A stretch of 33,345 bases of DNA from positions 1-33,345 of the forward strand of contig RZZR01000013.1 in assembly GCA_009929795.1 (NCBI GenBank). Direction: 5' to 3'. Below the pieces are notes generated by a model, which worked only from the letters and a program-made list of their open reading frames with translations, had not been told where the DNA came from and made no database searches. This DNA comes from Deltaproteobacteria bacterium. Lineage in GTDB: Bacteria > Desulfobacterota > Desulfovibrionia > Desulfovibrionales > Desulfomicrobiaceae. The position numbers were made by a program, and so were the translations under genes. Shown here piece by piece: positions 6,762 to 14,491 of this stretch; the first letter of the stretch is position 1, and each line of letters opens with the position of its first letter.

Positions 6762-9730
6762 CTTGGATTCGCCGCTCCTCGATTCCTTTTCCAGCCATCC
6801 GAACAGGTTTCGATCTTGAAGACCGCCCCCTCGATGTCCTGGTTGGGGCCAAACATCGGGTTGCCGACGATATCGAGGCAGATGCCATGGCCATCACGGT
6901 CGGAAATCCAATGTCGGTACTCCACGGAACGCTTTTCCCGGAAAATGATGGAAAAGGGAAGGTCCTCCGTGGAAATGGGTCGGCCCTCGTCGTCACAAAT
7001 GCTGAACCGCTTGTCGTCAAACCGAAAACGGCCTGCCTCATCCCGCTCCAGATCAAGCAATACCCGGGCGGCTTCGTTGGCGAAGACGATTTCTCCCTTG
7101 GCGTCGACCATGGTGGTGGCCACCGGAGAATTGCCAAAAACCCTGAGCAGAAGCTCATGCTCGCGCTTGAACGCCTCTTCGGCCTCCATGATTCTGGTGA
7201 TATCCGTTAGGGTGACAACCACCCCCTTGTCGGCATTCAAACTCGAGACATAAGGATAGACACCGATAAGGACCCAAGAACCGTCCGCACACCGGACCTC
7301 AAGTTGTTCCTCCTTGCGGATCGACACGACCCGGCGAAGCAAGGCATCAAGATCCAAATCCTTGAGTCGGTGAGAGAGATGGGTCAGGGGACGGCCAACG
7401 TCACTTCGGATGATGCTGAAATACCTGCCCACAGGGGCCGTGAATTTGCGGATCCGAAATTCGTCGTCCAAGAAAACAGTCCCACTGCTGGCCGTAGACA
7501 TGAGATTTTCCATATCGTCGTTCAGCAGGGTCAATTCCTGAATCTTAAGCTGATACTCGGAATTGACCGTCAAAAGCTCCTCGTTCACCGACTGCAATTC
7601 CTCGTTGGTGCTCTGCAATTCCTCGTTGGAGGCTAGAAGTTCCTCGTTGGTGGCCTGAAGCTCCTCGTTGGAAGTTTCCAGTTCCTCGATAGTCGCCTGG
7701 AGATTCTCCCTGGTATACTGAAGGTCGCGTTCCAAATCTTCGATCCGGACCCGGACGGCCTCGTCCAGCTTGAGCTTGCCCACCCCGGGTTTGGAGTCCA
7801 CCCTGCCAGGTTCGAAGCGGACCACGAAATATTGCTCTCCAGACCGGGTCCGAATGGGAAATACGGCAAAGGACACGGTGTCATCGGGTGAATCATCGCT
7901 GACGACGATGTTTTCTATTCTCGCCGGGACCTGTTCCTTGGCCGCCTTGTGCAGCGTCGAAGCCAGCATGGTGCCGACGCCTCCGCGAACCAGCTTGGAC
8001 ACGTCCAGGTTGATCCGTCCCGACGCCAGCTTGAGGTACCGATCCACGTCCCCAAAGACGTGGACCACCCTTCGTTCTCCATTTAGAAGAACCGCCGGCT
8101 GCATACCAATCTCCGTGGCCTGCTCGTAGGCGTCATCCAGGTCGTCGGAAAACGGCCTGGACTTGCTCGCGGCAATAATCGGCTCCGGCAGCCTGTTTGT
8201 TTTCTCCACGCTCCGAGGGTCAACCACGAAACGGCGAGAGGCCCCAGGATTTGACTGGCCGCCGCGGTAGCGAAAAATCTTGAGCTTGTGGCCCAGAGGG
8301 GTGAAGAACGACCCGTACTCGCCCACAGACTCGCTCGATCCCAGAAACAAATGGCCCCCGGGAGTCAAAGAAAAAAGGAAATTGGACAGGATCTGCTTCT
8401 GGAGAACCGGCTGGAGATAAATGAGCATATTGCGGCAGCTGATCAGATCGATCTTGGGAAAAGGCGGATTCTTGACGATGTTGTGGTAGGCAAAAATGAC
8501 CTTCTTTCTAATCTGTGGCTGCACCTGGTAACTATCCCCCTTCTTGTAAAAAAATCGACCGAGACGCCTCATGGAGGCATCGGCCACGATGCTTAGAGGA
8601 TAGATTCCTGTCGAGGCCGTGGACAGGGCCTCCCGGTCGATATCCGTTGCGAAGATCTTAATCTCATTCAAGAATCCGTGCTCTTCGCAGAATTCGTGAA
8701 AGAGGATTGCCAGGCTGTAGGCCTCCTCGCCCGTGGAGCATCCGGCCGACCAGACCCGAATGGACTCGTTGGAATTCTTGGCGTTGAAAATTTCAGGCAA
8801 CACCGAGGTCTTGATGAGTTCATAGGCATCGGGGTCACGAAAGAATCGGGTCACCCCGATGAGTACCTCCCGGTATAGGATAGAAATCTCCTCGGGATGG
8901 CCCTCGAGATGACGGGCATACTCGTCCATGGTCTCGGACTGGATGATGCCCATTCGCCGCTCGATCCGGCGAAGAATGGTGTTCTCCTTGTAAAAGGAAA
9001 AATCCATGCCCGTCTTAACCTTCACCAGAGCCAAAATCTTGGCCAAACTTTCTGCGGGCCGTTCCGGCCTGTCCCGTCTGCTCTCATAAATCCGTTGATT
9101 ACCACTGATGTACTGCTCCAGGGCCGCAGGCATGTCCTTGGGCGGCATGATGAAATCCACGATACCCGTGGCGATGGCATTCTTGGGCATGCCGTCAAAC
9201 CCAGCCGAGGCCTCGTCCTGGACCATGACCATGCCTCCGTGTTCCTTGATGGCCCGCACGCCCCGGGTGCCGTCGCTGCCGGTCCCGGACAGGACGATTC
9301 CCACGGCCCGCTCCTGCTGGTCCTCGGCCAGGGAGCAGAAGAAGATGTCGATGGGCAGGTTGAAGGGCGTCTCCTGTGGGGCCAGGAACAGACGGCCGTG
9401 AAAGATGGTCAGGTTGTTCTTGGGTGGAAGCAGATACACGTGGCCTGGAATCAGTGCCACTCCGTCCTCGATGTGCACCACAGGCATCACCGTGTGTCTG
9501 GCCAGAAGCTCGGGCATCAGGCTTTTGTAATCAGGCGACAAATGCTGAACGACCACAAAGGCTGCCGCATCCGCCGGCCGGGTATGTTCGAAGAACTCGC
9601 GCAGGGCCTCCAGACCACCGGCCGATGCCCCGATCCCGACCACGAAGAAGGACCTCCCTTCCTTGTGCTCCCGGGCTGACTGTTCCGTCCCGTCCTCCGC
9701 CAACGCCGTCGCCCTCTCGTCGGCCATCAT
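6758..9730 (-). CDS. CheB-CheR-PAS fusion protein (methylesterase / methyltransferase hybrid)
   Basis: The 990-residue cytoplasmic protein has domains in this order. The CheB methylesterase (about 25-210) has Ser36 in GIGASAGG, His63 in VVQHLSPD and Asp153 in SGTGSDG, so it looks active but lacks a receiver domain. The CheR methyltransferase (about 226-490) has VWSAGCSTGEEAYSLA for SAM binding and SCRNMLIYL. A linker is followed by a coiled coil (660-742) of repeated xNEELxxT/S heptads. Two PAS domains occupy about 733-850 and 866-975. There is no kinase domain; the adjacent histidine kinase may supply it. These hybrids are known in many proteobacteria, with signalling roles usually outside classical chemotaxis. 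GGAGA precedes the first of two tandem ATGs. The stop of the upstream kinase overlaps its start, and its own stop overlaps pldA. Confidence 0.95.
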   Translation of the reverse strand: MMADERATALAEDGTEQSAREHKEGRSFFVVGIGASAGGLEALREFFEHTRPADAAAFVVVQHLSPDYKSLMPELLARHTVMPVVHIEDGVALIPGHVYLLPPKNNLTIFHGRLFLAPQETPFNLPIDIFFCSLAEDQQERAVGIVLSGTGSDGTRGVRAIKEHGGMVMVQDEASAGFDGMPKNAIATGIVDFIMPPKDMPAALEQYISGNQRIYESRRDRPERPAESLAKILALVKVKTGMDFSFYKENTILRRIERRMGIIQSETMDEYARHLEGHPEEISILYREVLIGVTRFFRDPDAYELIKTSVLPEIFNAKNSNESIRVWSAGCSTGEEAYSLAILFHEFCEEHGFLNEIKIFATDIDREALSTASTGIYPLSIVADASMRRLGRFFYKKGDSYQVQPQIRKKVIFAYHNIVKNPPFPKIDLISCRNMLIYLQPVLQKQILSNFLFSLTPGGHLFLGSSESVGEYGSFFTPLGHKLKIFRYRGGQSNPGASRRFVVDPRSVEKTNRLPEPIIAASKSRPFSDDLDDAYEQATEIGMQPAVLLNGERRVVHVFGDVDRYLKLASGRINLDVSKLVRGGVGTMLASTLHKAAKEQVPARIENIVVSDDSPDDTVSFAVFPIRTRSGEQYFVVRFEPGRVDSKPGVGKLKLDEAVRVRIEDLERDLQYTRENLQATIEELETSNEELQATNEELLASNEELQSTNEELQSVNEELLTVNSEYQLKIQELTLLNDDMENLMSTASSGTVFLDDEFRIRKFTAPVGRYFSIIRSDVGRPLTHLSHRLKDLDLDALLRRVVSIRKEEQLEVRCADGSWVLIGVYPYVSSLNADKGVVVTLTDITRIMEAEEAFKREHELLLRVFGNSPVATTMVDAKGEIVFANEAARVLLDLERDEAGRFRFDDKRFSICDDEGRPISTEDLPFSIIFREKRSVEYRHWISDRDGHGICLDIVGNPMFGPNQDIEGAVFKIETCSDGWKRNRGAANPR
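7555..7690 (-). repeat. Tandem heptad-coding repeat in the CheB-CheR-PAS coiled coil
   Basis: A unit of about 21 bases encoding NEELxx(T/S) recurs with variation (SNEELQA, TNEELLA, SNEELQS, TNEELQS, VNEELLT). This is protein-level heptad periodicity in the linker before the PAS domains, not an independent DNA element. Confidence 0.8.
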
Positions 9731-11352
9731 GATTGCCGTTCTCCGTCTTCCACCGCCGCAGGAAGACAGACCTCGACGTGGGTTCTGCCGGACACAGCCG
9801 CCCCGAGGGCTATGGCCCCGCCATGGGTCTGGGTTGCCAGCCGGGCCATGTAGGTCCCGAGCCCGATGCCCTTGGCTTTTCCCTCGGTGACGTACTTGTC
9901 GAAAAATCTGGACCGGACCGAAGCGGGCACTTCACCGGCGTTGTCGACGATGACCACCAGCCCGCTTTCCTCTCCGTTCTTCAGACGGACAAGGACGTCC
10001 CCCTTGGCCAAGACGGCAGCCTCGGCTGCGTTCAGCATCAGATTATAAAAAAGAGACCGGCACAGAAGCTCCTCGCCCATGATCCGGCCGGACACGTCCG
10101 GGCCGGGCTCCTCGACGACCATTGACAGATTCCGCAGGGCCGGACGGGCCAGAATCTCATCCCGAATCCCGGCAAGAAGAGGCATGATGGACAGAGGCTT
10201 CGGCTGAAAGTCGTACACTCCCTGCTCAATCTTATAAAGGTCAAAACTGAAGTTGATCATGTGCAGCATGTTCATGGCCGCATTCTTGATCATCTTCAGA
10301 TACTTGAGCTGGGTATCGTTCAACGGGCCTTCATCGGCCACGAAGTCCGGAAGGTGGATGAGGCCCTGCAAGGGAGAACGCAAATCGTGACGCATCATTC
10401 TGTCAACGTCATCCTTGAGGCGCTCGGCCTCTTTCCGAAGGGTGATGTCTGTGACAAACGTGGCCTTCTTGGGCCGCCCGTCCAGACCCTCGATCCGGGC
10501 CGCGTCGGCCTGGATATAAAACTCCCTGCCGCTCCGATCCTTGACCGGCCACTCTCCCTGGACCTCTTTCTCACCGGCGATGAACCTGTCGTGCAGGCTC
10601 TGCATTTCCGTCTTATGGGCCTCGGGCACGACCATGGTAAAGGATCTGCCCAGGAAATCTTTGGGCTCGTACCCGTAGATCCGGCAATACGAGGCGTTAA
10701 CGAATTCAAAAATCCCGAACTCGTCGGTGATGCAGATACCCGAATGGGACCCTTCTACAATATCCCGGAGCATGTTTTCGTTTCTTTTTAACCTGATCAA
10801 AGCCTCCCGCCAGGCGGTCACGTCCGCCACGGCCACCTGACACCGGGATGATTCGCCTTCGCCACCGGGAAGGGGCTTGCCTGTCAGTTCGGCACGGAAC
10901 CGTCCTTTGGTATTAAAAAATTCGACCTCCTCCTTTCTTGTTGAGCTTTCGGAAAAAAGCTCTCCGAGCCAAGCGAAAAAACGGCCATGATGGCTCGAAA
11001 CCAGATAGATGATCAAAGGCTTGCCCGTCAGGTAGCGCTTGTCTCGTCCCAGGAAACTGGAAAACGCGTCGTTACATTCGACGATGACCCCATGAGCATC
11101 AAGGGTCACAAAACCCACCGGCGACAGCTCGTAAAGATTCTGGTATTTGCGGTAGGCCCGCTCCAGATCTTTGTGGGTCGCGGCCAGCTCCTCGTTCTGG
11201 GATCTGAGTTCCTCCTGATGAACGTTGAGATTGCCGGTCACCGACTGCATCTCGGCCTCGAGTTGACGCCAGCGCAGCTCGCGATCGCGAAGCAGGGCGT
11301 TTTCAGCCCGCAACAATTCGAGTTCCTCGATGATTTTGTCGTCCTGGTTCAT
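9727..11352 (-). CDS. PAS-PAS sensor histidine kinase
   Basis: The 541-residue kinase has no predicted membrane segment, so it probably senses a cytoplasmic signal. An N-terminal coiled coil (5-70, HQEELRSQNEELAATHKDLERAY) is followed by PAS 1 (about 71-180) and PAS 2 (about 192-305, ending ATFVTDITLRKEAE). The HisKA helix has the phospho-acceptor His322 in MMRHDLRSPLQG, and the ATP domain has an N box (NLMLNAAEAA), VIVDNAGE and GIGLGTYMA. The start ATG 11352 has AAGGAGGT four bases upstream; the upstream ATG at 11373 is not favoured. No response-regulator gene lies nearby. The 4-base overlap with the CheB-CheR-PAS gene suggests the two act together. Confidence 0.93.
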   Translation of the reverse strand: MNQDDKIIEELELLRAENALLRDRELRWRQLEAEMQSVTGNLNVHQEELRSQNEELAATHKDLERAYRKYQNLYELSPVGFVTLDAHGVIVECNDAFSSFLGRDKRYLTGKPLIIYLVSSHHGRFFAWLGELFSESSTRKEEVEFFNTKGRFRAELTGKPLPGGEGESSRCQVAVADVTAWREALIRLKRNENMLRDIVEGSHSGICITDEFGIFEFVNASYCRIYGYEPKDFLGRSFTMVVPEAHKTEMQSLHDRFIAGEKEVQGEWPVKDRSGREFYIQADAARIEGLDGRPKKATFVTDITLRKEAERLKDDVDRMMRHDLRSPLQGLIHLPDFVADEGPLNDTQLKYLKMIKNAAMNMLHMINFSFDLYKIEQGVYDFQPKPLSIMPLLAGIRDEILARPALRNLSMVVEEPGPDVSGRIMGEELLCRSLFYNLMLNAAEAAVLAKGDVLVRLKNGEESGLVVIVDNAGEVPASVRSRFFDKYVTEGKAKGIGLGTYMARLATQTHGGAIALGAAVSGRTHVEVCLPAAVEDGERQS

Positions 11353-11467
11353 GCCGACCTCCTTGATCATCACCTAAGCCCCTGTCCTATTTCAGGCATG
11401 AAGAATCGGTCATTTCAATTAAAAAAGCAAGGAGTTGCCCGCTTCGCTTCCACCCGGAATCCAGCCG

Positions 11468-11500
11468 AAAAACAAACGGCGAACCCGAGAGCCCGCCGTT
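11468..11500 (-). terminator. Terminator downstream of trpB2
   Basis: The minus-strand stem AACGGCG / CGCCGTT (11500-11494 with 11481-11475) is followed by TGTTTTT. It lies 25 bases after the trpB2 stop and separates trpB2 from the histidine-kinase operon. Confidence 0.75.
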
Positions 11501-11524
11501 GTAGAAAAAACGGTCACCGGAAGA

Positions 11525-12865
11525 TCAAATCTTGGGACACCCCTTGAGTGCCTCCTGGATGCATTCATCCGGCAGCTCAAAATTGGTCAGCCTGCCGGAC
11601 AAAAAGGCATCGTAGGAGGACAGGTCCAAAAGTCCGTGGCCCGAGTAGAGGAACACGATATTCGATCCGGGCTCGGCCTCTTTGGCCACCTCCATGGCCG
11701 CCTTAATGGCGTGGGAGGTCTCAGGGGCCGGCAGAAACCCTTCGGTCTGCAGGAAGAGCTTGGCCGCCTCAAAGCATTCTGTCTGGAAATAGGCCCGGGC
11801 CTGGATCAGGCCTTCGGCCATCAAATTACAGACAATGGGCGCGTCTCCATGGTAGCGTAGCCCTCCTGCGTGGATCGGGGCCGGCATGAAATCGTGCCCC
11901 AGGGTGTGCATCTTGAGCAGCGGGGTCAGCTTGGCCACGTCGCCGTAATCGTAGCGGTAGCTACCCTTGGTCAGGGTCGGACAGGCCTTTGGCTCGGCGG
12001 CCACGAAGGTGATTTTTTCCCCGGCCAGCTTCCGGGGCATGAACGGGGCCACGAACCCTCCGAAATTGCTCCCCCCCCCGACACAGCCGACCAGATAATC
12101 GGGATGCTCACCGATCTTCTTCATCTGCATCTGGGTTTCCAGGCCAGTGATGGTCTGGTGGAGTATGACATGGTTGAGGACACTGCCCAGGGCGTATTTG
12201 GTGTCATCATGGGTGGCCGCATCCTCCACGGCCTCGGAGATGGCCAGACCGAGGCTTCCCTTGCACTCGGGATCGCGCTCCAGCATGGCCCGGCCGGTTC
12301 TAGTCTCCGGTGACGGGGATGGAAAAATCTGCCCACCGTAGGCGTTGATCAGGATCTTCCGGTAGGGCTTCATGTCGTAGCTGACCCGCACCATGTACAC
12401 CGTGCACTGCAACCCGAACATGGCCGTAGCGAACGACAGAGCCGTTCCCCATTGCCCGGCCCCAGTCTCCGTAGCCAGCCGCTTCACTCCGTCCAACTTG
12501 TTGTAATAGGCTTGGGGGACGGCCGTGTTCGGCTTGTGGGACCCGGCCGGAGACACGGATTCGTTCTTGTAGAAGATCCGGCACTTGGTCCCGATGGCCT
12601 TTTCGAGATTTCTGGCCCGAACCAAAGGCGTGGGCCGATAGAGACGATAGACGTCCAGGACCGGCTGAGGAATGTCGATGTGACGCTCCGGGCTCATCTC
12701 CTGCTCGATAACCCCCGAGGGAAAGATGACCGACAATTGCTCCGGGGTCACCGGCTTCTTGGTCTCCGGGTCCAGGGGTGGGGCCATGGGCGTGGGCAGG
12801 TCAGGCAGAATGTTGTACCAGGCTCTGGGCATTTCCGACTGGGAAAGATCTATGCGATCGTCCAC
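11525..12865 (-). CDS. trpB2: TrpB2-type tryptophan synthase beta-like protein
   Basis: A 446-residue PLP enzyme of the TrpB2 branch, which condenses indole (and possibly other nucleophiles) with serine to make tryptophan, often without a TrpA partner. The PLP Lys111 lies in [19 protein letters not shown] (136-143) and the phosphate loop GCVGGGSN (260-267) follow. The long N-terminal region ([20 protein letters not shown]) and [10 protein letters not shown] are TrpB2 signatures. Start: GTG 12865, with AAGGAGGT six bases upstream; the frame continues to 13033, but that part is the regulatory leader. No trpA or other trp gene is nearby. A Trp-rich leader peptide and terminator precede it, which supports a real tryptophan role. 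Confidence 0.94.
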   Translation of the reverse strand: MDDRIDLSQSEMPRAWYNILPDLPTPMAPPLDPETKKPVTPEQLSVIFPSGVIEQEMSPERHIDIPQPVLDVYRLYRPTPLVRARNLEKAIGTKCRIFYKNESVSPAGSHKPNTAVPQAYYNKLDGVKRLATETGAGQWGTALSFATAMFGLQCTVYMVRVSYDMKPYRKILINAYGGQIFPSPSPETRTGRAMLERDPECKGSLGLAISEAVEDAATHDDTKYALGSVLNHVILHQTITGLETQMQMKKIGEHPDYLVGCVGGGSNFGGFVAPFMPRKLAGEKITFVAAEPKACPTLTKGSYRYDYGDVAKLTPLLKMHTLGHDFMPAPIHAGGLRYHGDAPIVCNLMAEGLIQARAYFQTECFEAAKLFLQTEGFLPAPETSHAIKAAMEVAKEAEPGSNIVFLYSGHGLLDLSSYDAFLSGRLTNFELPDECIQEALKGCPKI

Positions 12866-12881
12866 GACAATACCTCCTTGC

Positions 12882-12918
12882 AAAAAAGTTGGGGGCTCAG
12901 GCTTTCGGCCCGGCCCCC
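12882..12918 (-). terminator. Attenuator terminator in the trpB2 leader
   Basis: The minus-strand stem GGGGGC (12918-12913) pairs perfectly with GCCCCC (12896-12891), with an inner GGGC/GCCT stem and a CGAAA loop. AAC and six T residues follow (12887-12882). The trpB2 ribosome site AAGGAGGT starts two bases after the T run. A terminator placed inside the 5' leader, just before the gene it precedes, is the hallmark of transcription attenuation. Confidence 0.85.
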
Positions 12919-12948
12919 ATCGCCCCGGAATGAAATCCCGGAAACAAA

Positions 12949-13020
12949 CGGACCGCGACCAAAGCCGCGGCCCGTTGTTCAGTTCCTTACGCCGGCGGCT
13001 TCGATCTATGCCACCAGCAC
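12949..13020 (-). promoter_or_regulatory. Alternative hairpins of the trpB2 attenuator
   Basis: Segment 1 (13020-13010, covering the last Trp codons) can pair with segment 2 (12999-12989) over 11 positions with several G-U pairs and a 10-base loop. Segment 2 can instead pair through AAGCCGC (13001-12995) with GCGGCTT (12968-12962). Segment 3 (12974-12966, CGGGCCGCG) pairs with segment 4 (12957-12949, CGCGGTCCG). Segment 4 could otherwise pair with CGGGCCG inside the terminator (12912-12906). The pairings are seen by eye; no folding energies were computed. Confidence 0.65.
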
Positions 13021-13049
13021 CACCAATATGCATTCCGTACCGTGTTCAT
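12987..13049 (-). CDS. trpB2 leader peptide, 20 residues, Trp-Trp-Cys-Trp-Trp
   Basis: From ATG 13049 the frame reads M-N-T-V-R-N-A-Y, then W-W-C-W-W (codons TGG TGG TGC TGG TGG, bases 13025-13011), then H-R-S-K-P-P-A and TAA at 12989-12987. Four Trp codons in five is far beyond chance and matches the logic of trp operon leader peptides, where ribosome stalling at Trp codons senses charged tRNA-Trp. The only nearby purine run is AAAAGG about 13 bases upstream of the ATG, so initiation may be weak or leaderless. The frame differs from that of trpB2. Confidence 0.85.
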   Translation of the reverse strand: MNTVRNAYWWCWWHRSKPPA

Positions 13050-13055
13050 GAAAAA

Positions 13056-13084
13056 AAAATCGACCTTTTCTTCGAACTTGTCAA
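13056..13084 (-). promoter_or_regulatory. Possible promoter of the trpB2 leader
   Basis: TTGACA (13084-13079) is a perfect -35. At 17 bases the candidate -10 is only GATTTT (13061-13056), a poor match. If used, transcription would start at or next to the leader-peptide ATG, giving a leaderless message. The placement is tentative. Confidence 0.4.
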
Positions 13085-13150
13085 GAACGCGGCCGACAAA
13101 AAATTGGCTATGACTTCCTCCACAAAACGCATAAAATCCGAATTCTGCAG

Positions 13151-14419
13151 CTACTTAAACTGCAAGGTCTCATTTTCTTTGAGCGTGAAGGGAATTTTCT
13201 TCGATCGAATATCCAGGAGATAGTCACCAGGAGGCAAGGGCATATAGCTCCGGGTTGCGCTGATGTCGCCAACTTTCTTTCCCTGAAGGTCCAAAATTTT
13301 ATAGCCTCTGATGTCGAGGCCTGAGGCCTGGATGACGCCGGGATTGAGAATCAGTGTTTCTCCCTCCTCAAGATCTACCGGCCAGACAGCCTCGCCAAAA
13401 AGGACATGATAGCGCCCAGGCAAGATCGCCACTTTTGAGGTACTGGAACTGATTGAAGCGTGGACCTCACCTGTCTCCGGGTCGATGACCTTGTGACCGT
13501 TTACAATGGAGTTGGTCACACCCAGATGTGCAGGGCGTAAGATCGTAGTTTCGCCGGAAACGACTTCAATAGAACTCCAGACATTCTTGCCGAAGGTCGC
13601 GCTGTAGATGCCCGCAGGCAGTTGAAGCGAAGATGTGACGGGACTGATACTTCCGACGATCTCGCCACTTTCGGCGTTCGTGACCTTGTGCCCCTTCAAA
13701 TCAGGGCCTTCAATGACCAGCCGGCCAAGAACTTTTTGCGGAAGTTCAACGATCGTTGTCGCTGTCGGAGGCAATTGTGCCACGGCCCTGGTTAGAACTG
13801 TCACCAGTTCCGAGGCCGTGTTCGCCGAAAAATATATGCCCCCGGTTACCCTCGCTATGCACTGCAACTGAGATCTTCCGAACGCGTCAATATCGAACCC
13901 GACCGTGTGGATGACGAGGCTCGCATCGTTATCCTTCAAAGCTTTGGCCAACGCGCAGGGGTCGGCCTGGCAATTCTCTCCCCCGTCGCTTATCAGTATA
14001 ATAACCCGTTCCCCTGGCGCCCTTCCAAAAAAATCTTCCGCGCTTCGTGTCAAGGAAAAGCTAATAGGCGTGTATCCCCTCGGGGTGATGTCTCGCGCTG
14101 AAGAAACTATGGTATCCCGATTCTCCGGTGCCTTTCCAAATGGAACAAGCAGTTGACTGTCCTGGCAATCCCGTTTTTTGGTTTCAGATTTTGCCCCGAA
14201 AACACGAAAGGCCAAGGAAACATCTTGTGGCAAGCTGGATACAACACTTTCCAGGGCATTCTTGGCGGCCTCAATCCTGGTTTGACCATCCGGAAGAGCT
14301 CCCCACATGCTTCCTGAACAGTCCAATACAATCTGGACATCTCTGGCAATAACGTTTTGAATAGTCGCAAAAACAAACATAGTCATGAAAAATAATAACC
14401 TAAATCGAAAATCTTTCAT
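13151..14419 (-). CDS. Exported von Willebrand factor A protein with three C-terminal repeats
   Basis: The 422-residue protein has a signal peptide (residues 1-25, KDFRFRLLFFMTMFVFATIQ, likely cut near ARD). The vWA domain (about 28-215) has a complete metal-binding MIDAS: Asp33-x-Ser35-x-Ser37 (DCSGSMWG), Thr117 and Asp145. Cys84/Cys88 and Cys150/Cys155 could form disulfides. The C-terminal third is three related beta-type repeats at about 233-296, 300-360 and 363-422, each with GHKV/GYKI, an ETGEV-like strand, SIS..TS, LPxGxY and GETxxL. vWA domains bind protein ligands through a divalent metal; the partner here is unknown. Start ATG 14419 has AAGGAGG five bases upstream. It lies 72 bases after the kinase gene. 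Confidence 0.9.
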   Translation of the reverse strand: MKDFRFRLLFFMTMFVFATIQNVIARDVQIVLDCSGSMWGALPDGQTRIEAAKNALESVVSSLPQDVSLAFRVFGAKSETKKRDCQDSQLLVPFGKAPENRDTIVSSARDITPRGYTPISFSLTRSAEDFFGRAPGERVIILISDGGENCQADPCALAKALKDNDASLVIHTVGFDIDAFGRSQLQCIARVTGGIYFSANTASELVTVLTRAVAQLPPTATTIVELPQKVLGRLVIEGPDLKGHKVTNAESGEIVGSISPVTSSLQLPAGIYSATFGKNVWSSIEVVSGETTILRPAHLGVTNSIVNGHKVIDPETGEVHASISSSTSKVAILPGRYHVLFGEAVWPVDLEEGETLILNPGVIQASGLDIRGYKILDLQGKKVGDISATRSYMPLPPGDYLLDIRSKKIPFTLKENETLQFK

Positions 14420-14491
14420 CGCATCCTCCTTGGCATACTTGAGGCCGATTCTATGTGCACCGCCGAGTTTTCCGGAAAGGAGAAACAATAT

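Noticed and set aside
7555-7690. Short tandem DNA repeats resembling a CRISPR or VNTR
   Set aside because: The repeats are coding heptads (NEEL) of a coiled coil with no spacers.
12866-13033. 56-residue N-terminal extension of TrpB2
   Set aside because: The region is the attenuator leader and terminator. A strong ribosome site sits immediately before GTG 12865, and TrpB2 homology starts there.
12866-13049. T-box riboswitch upstream of trpB2
   Set aside because: No T-box sequence (AGGGTGGnACCGCG type) is present. The tandem Trp codons fit a leader-peptide attenuator better.
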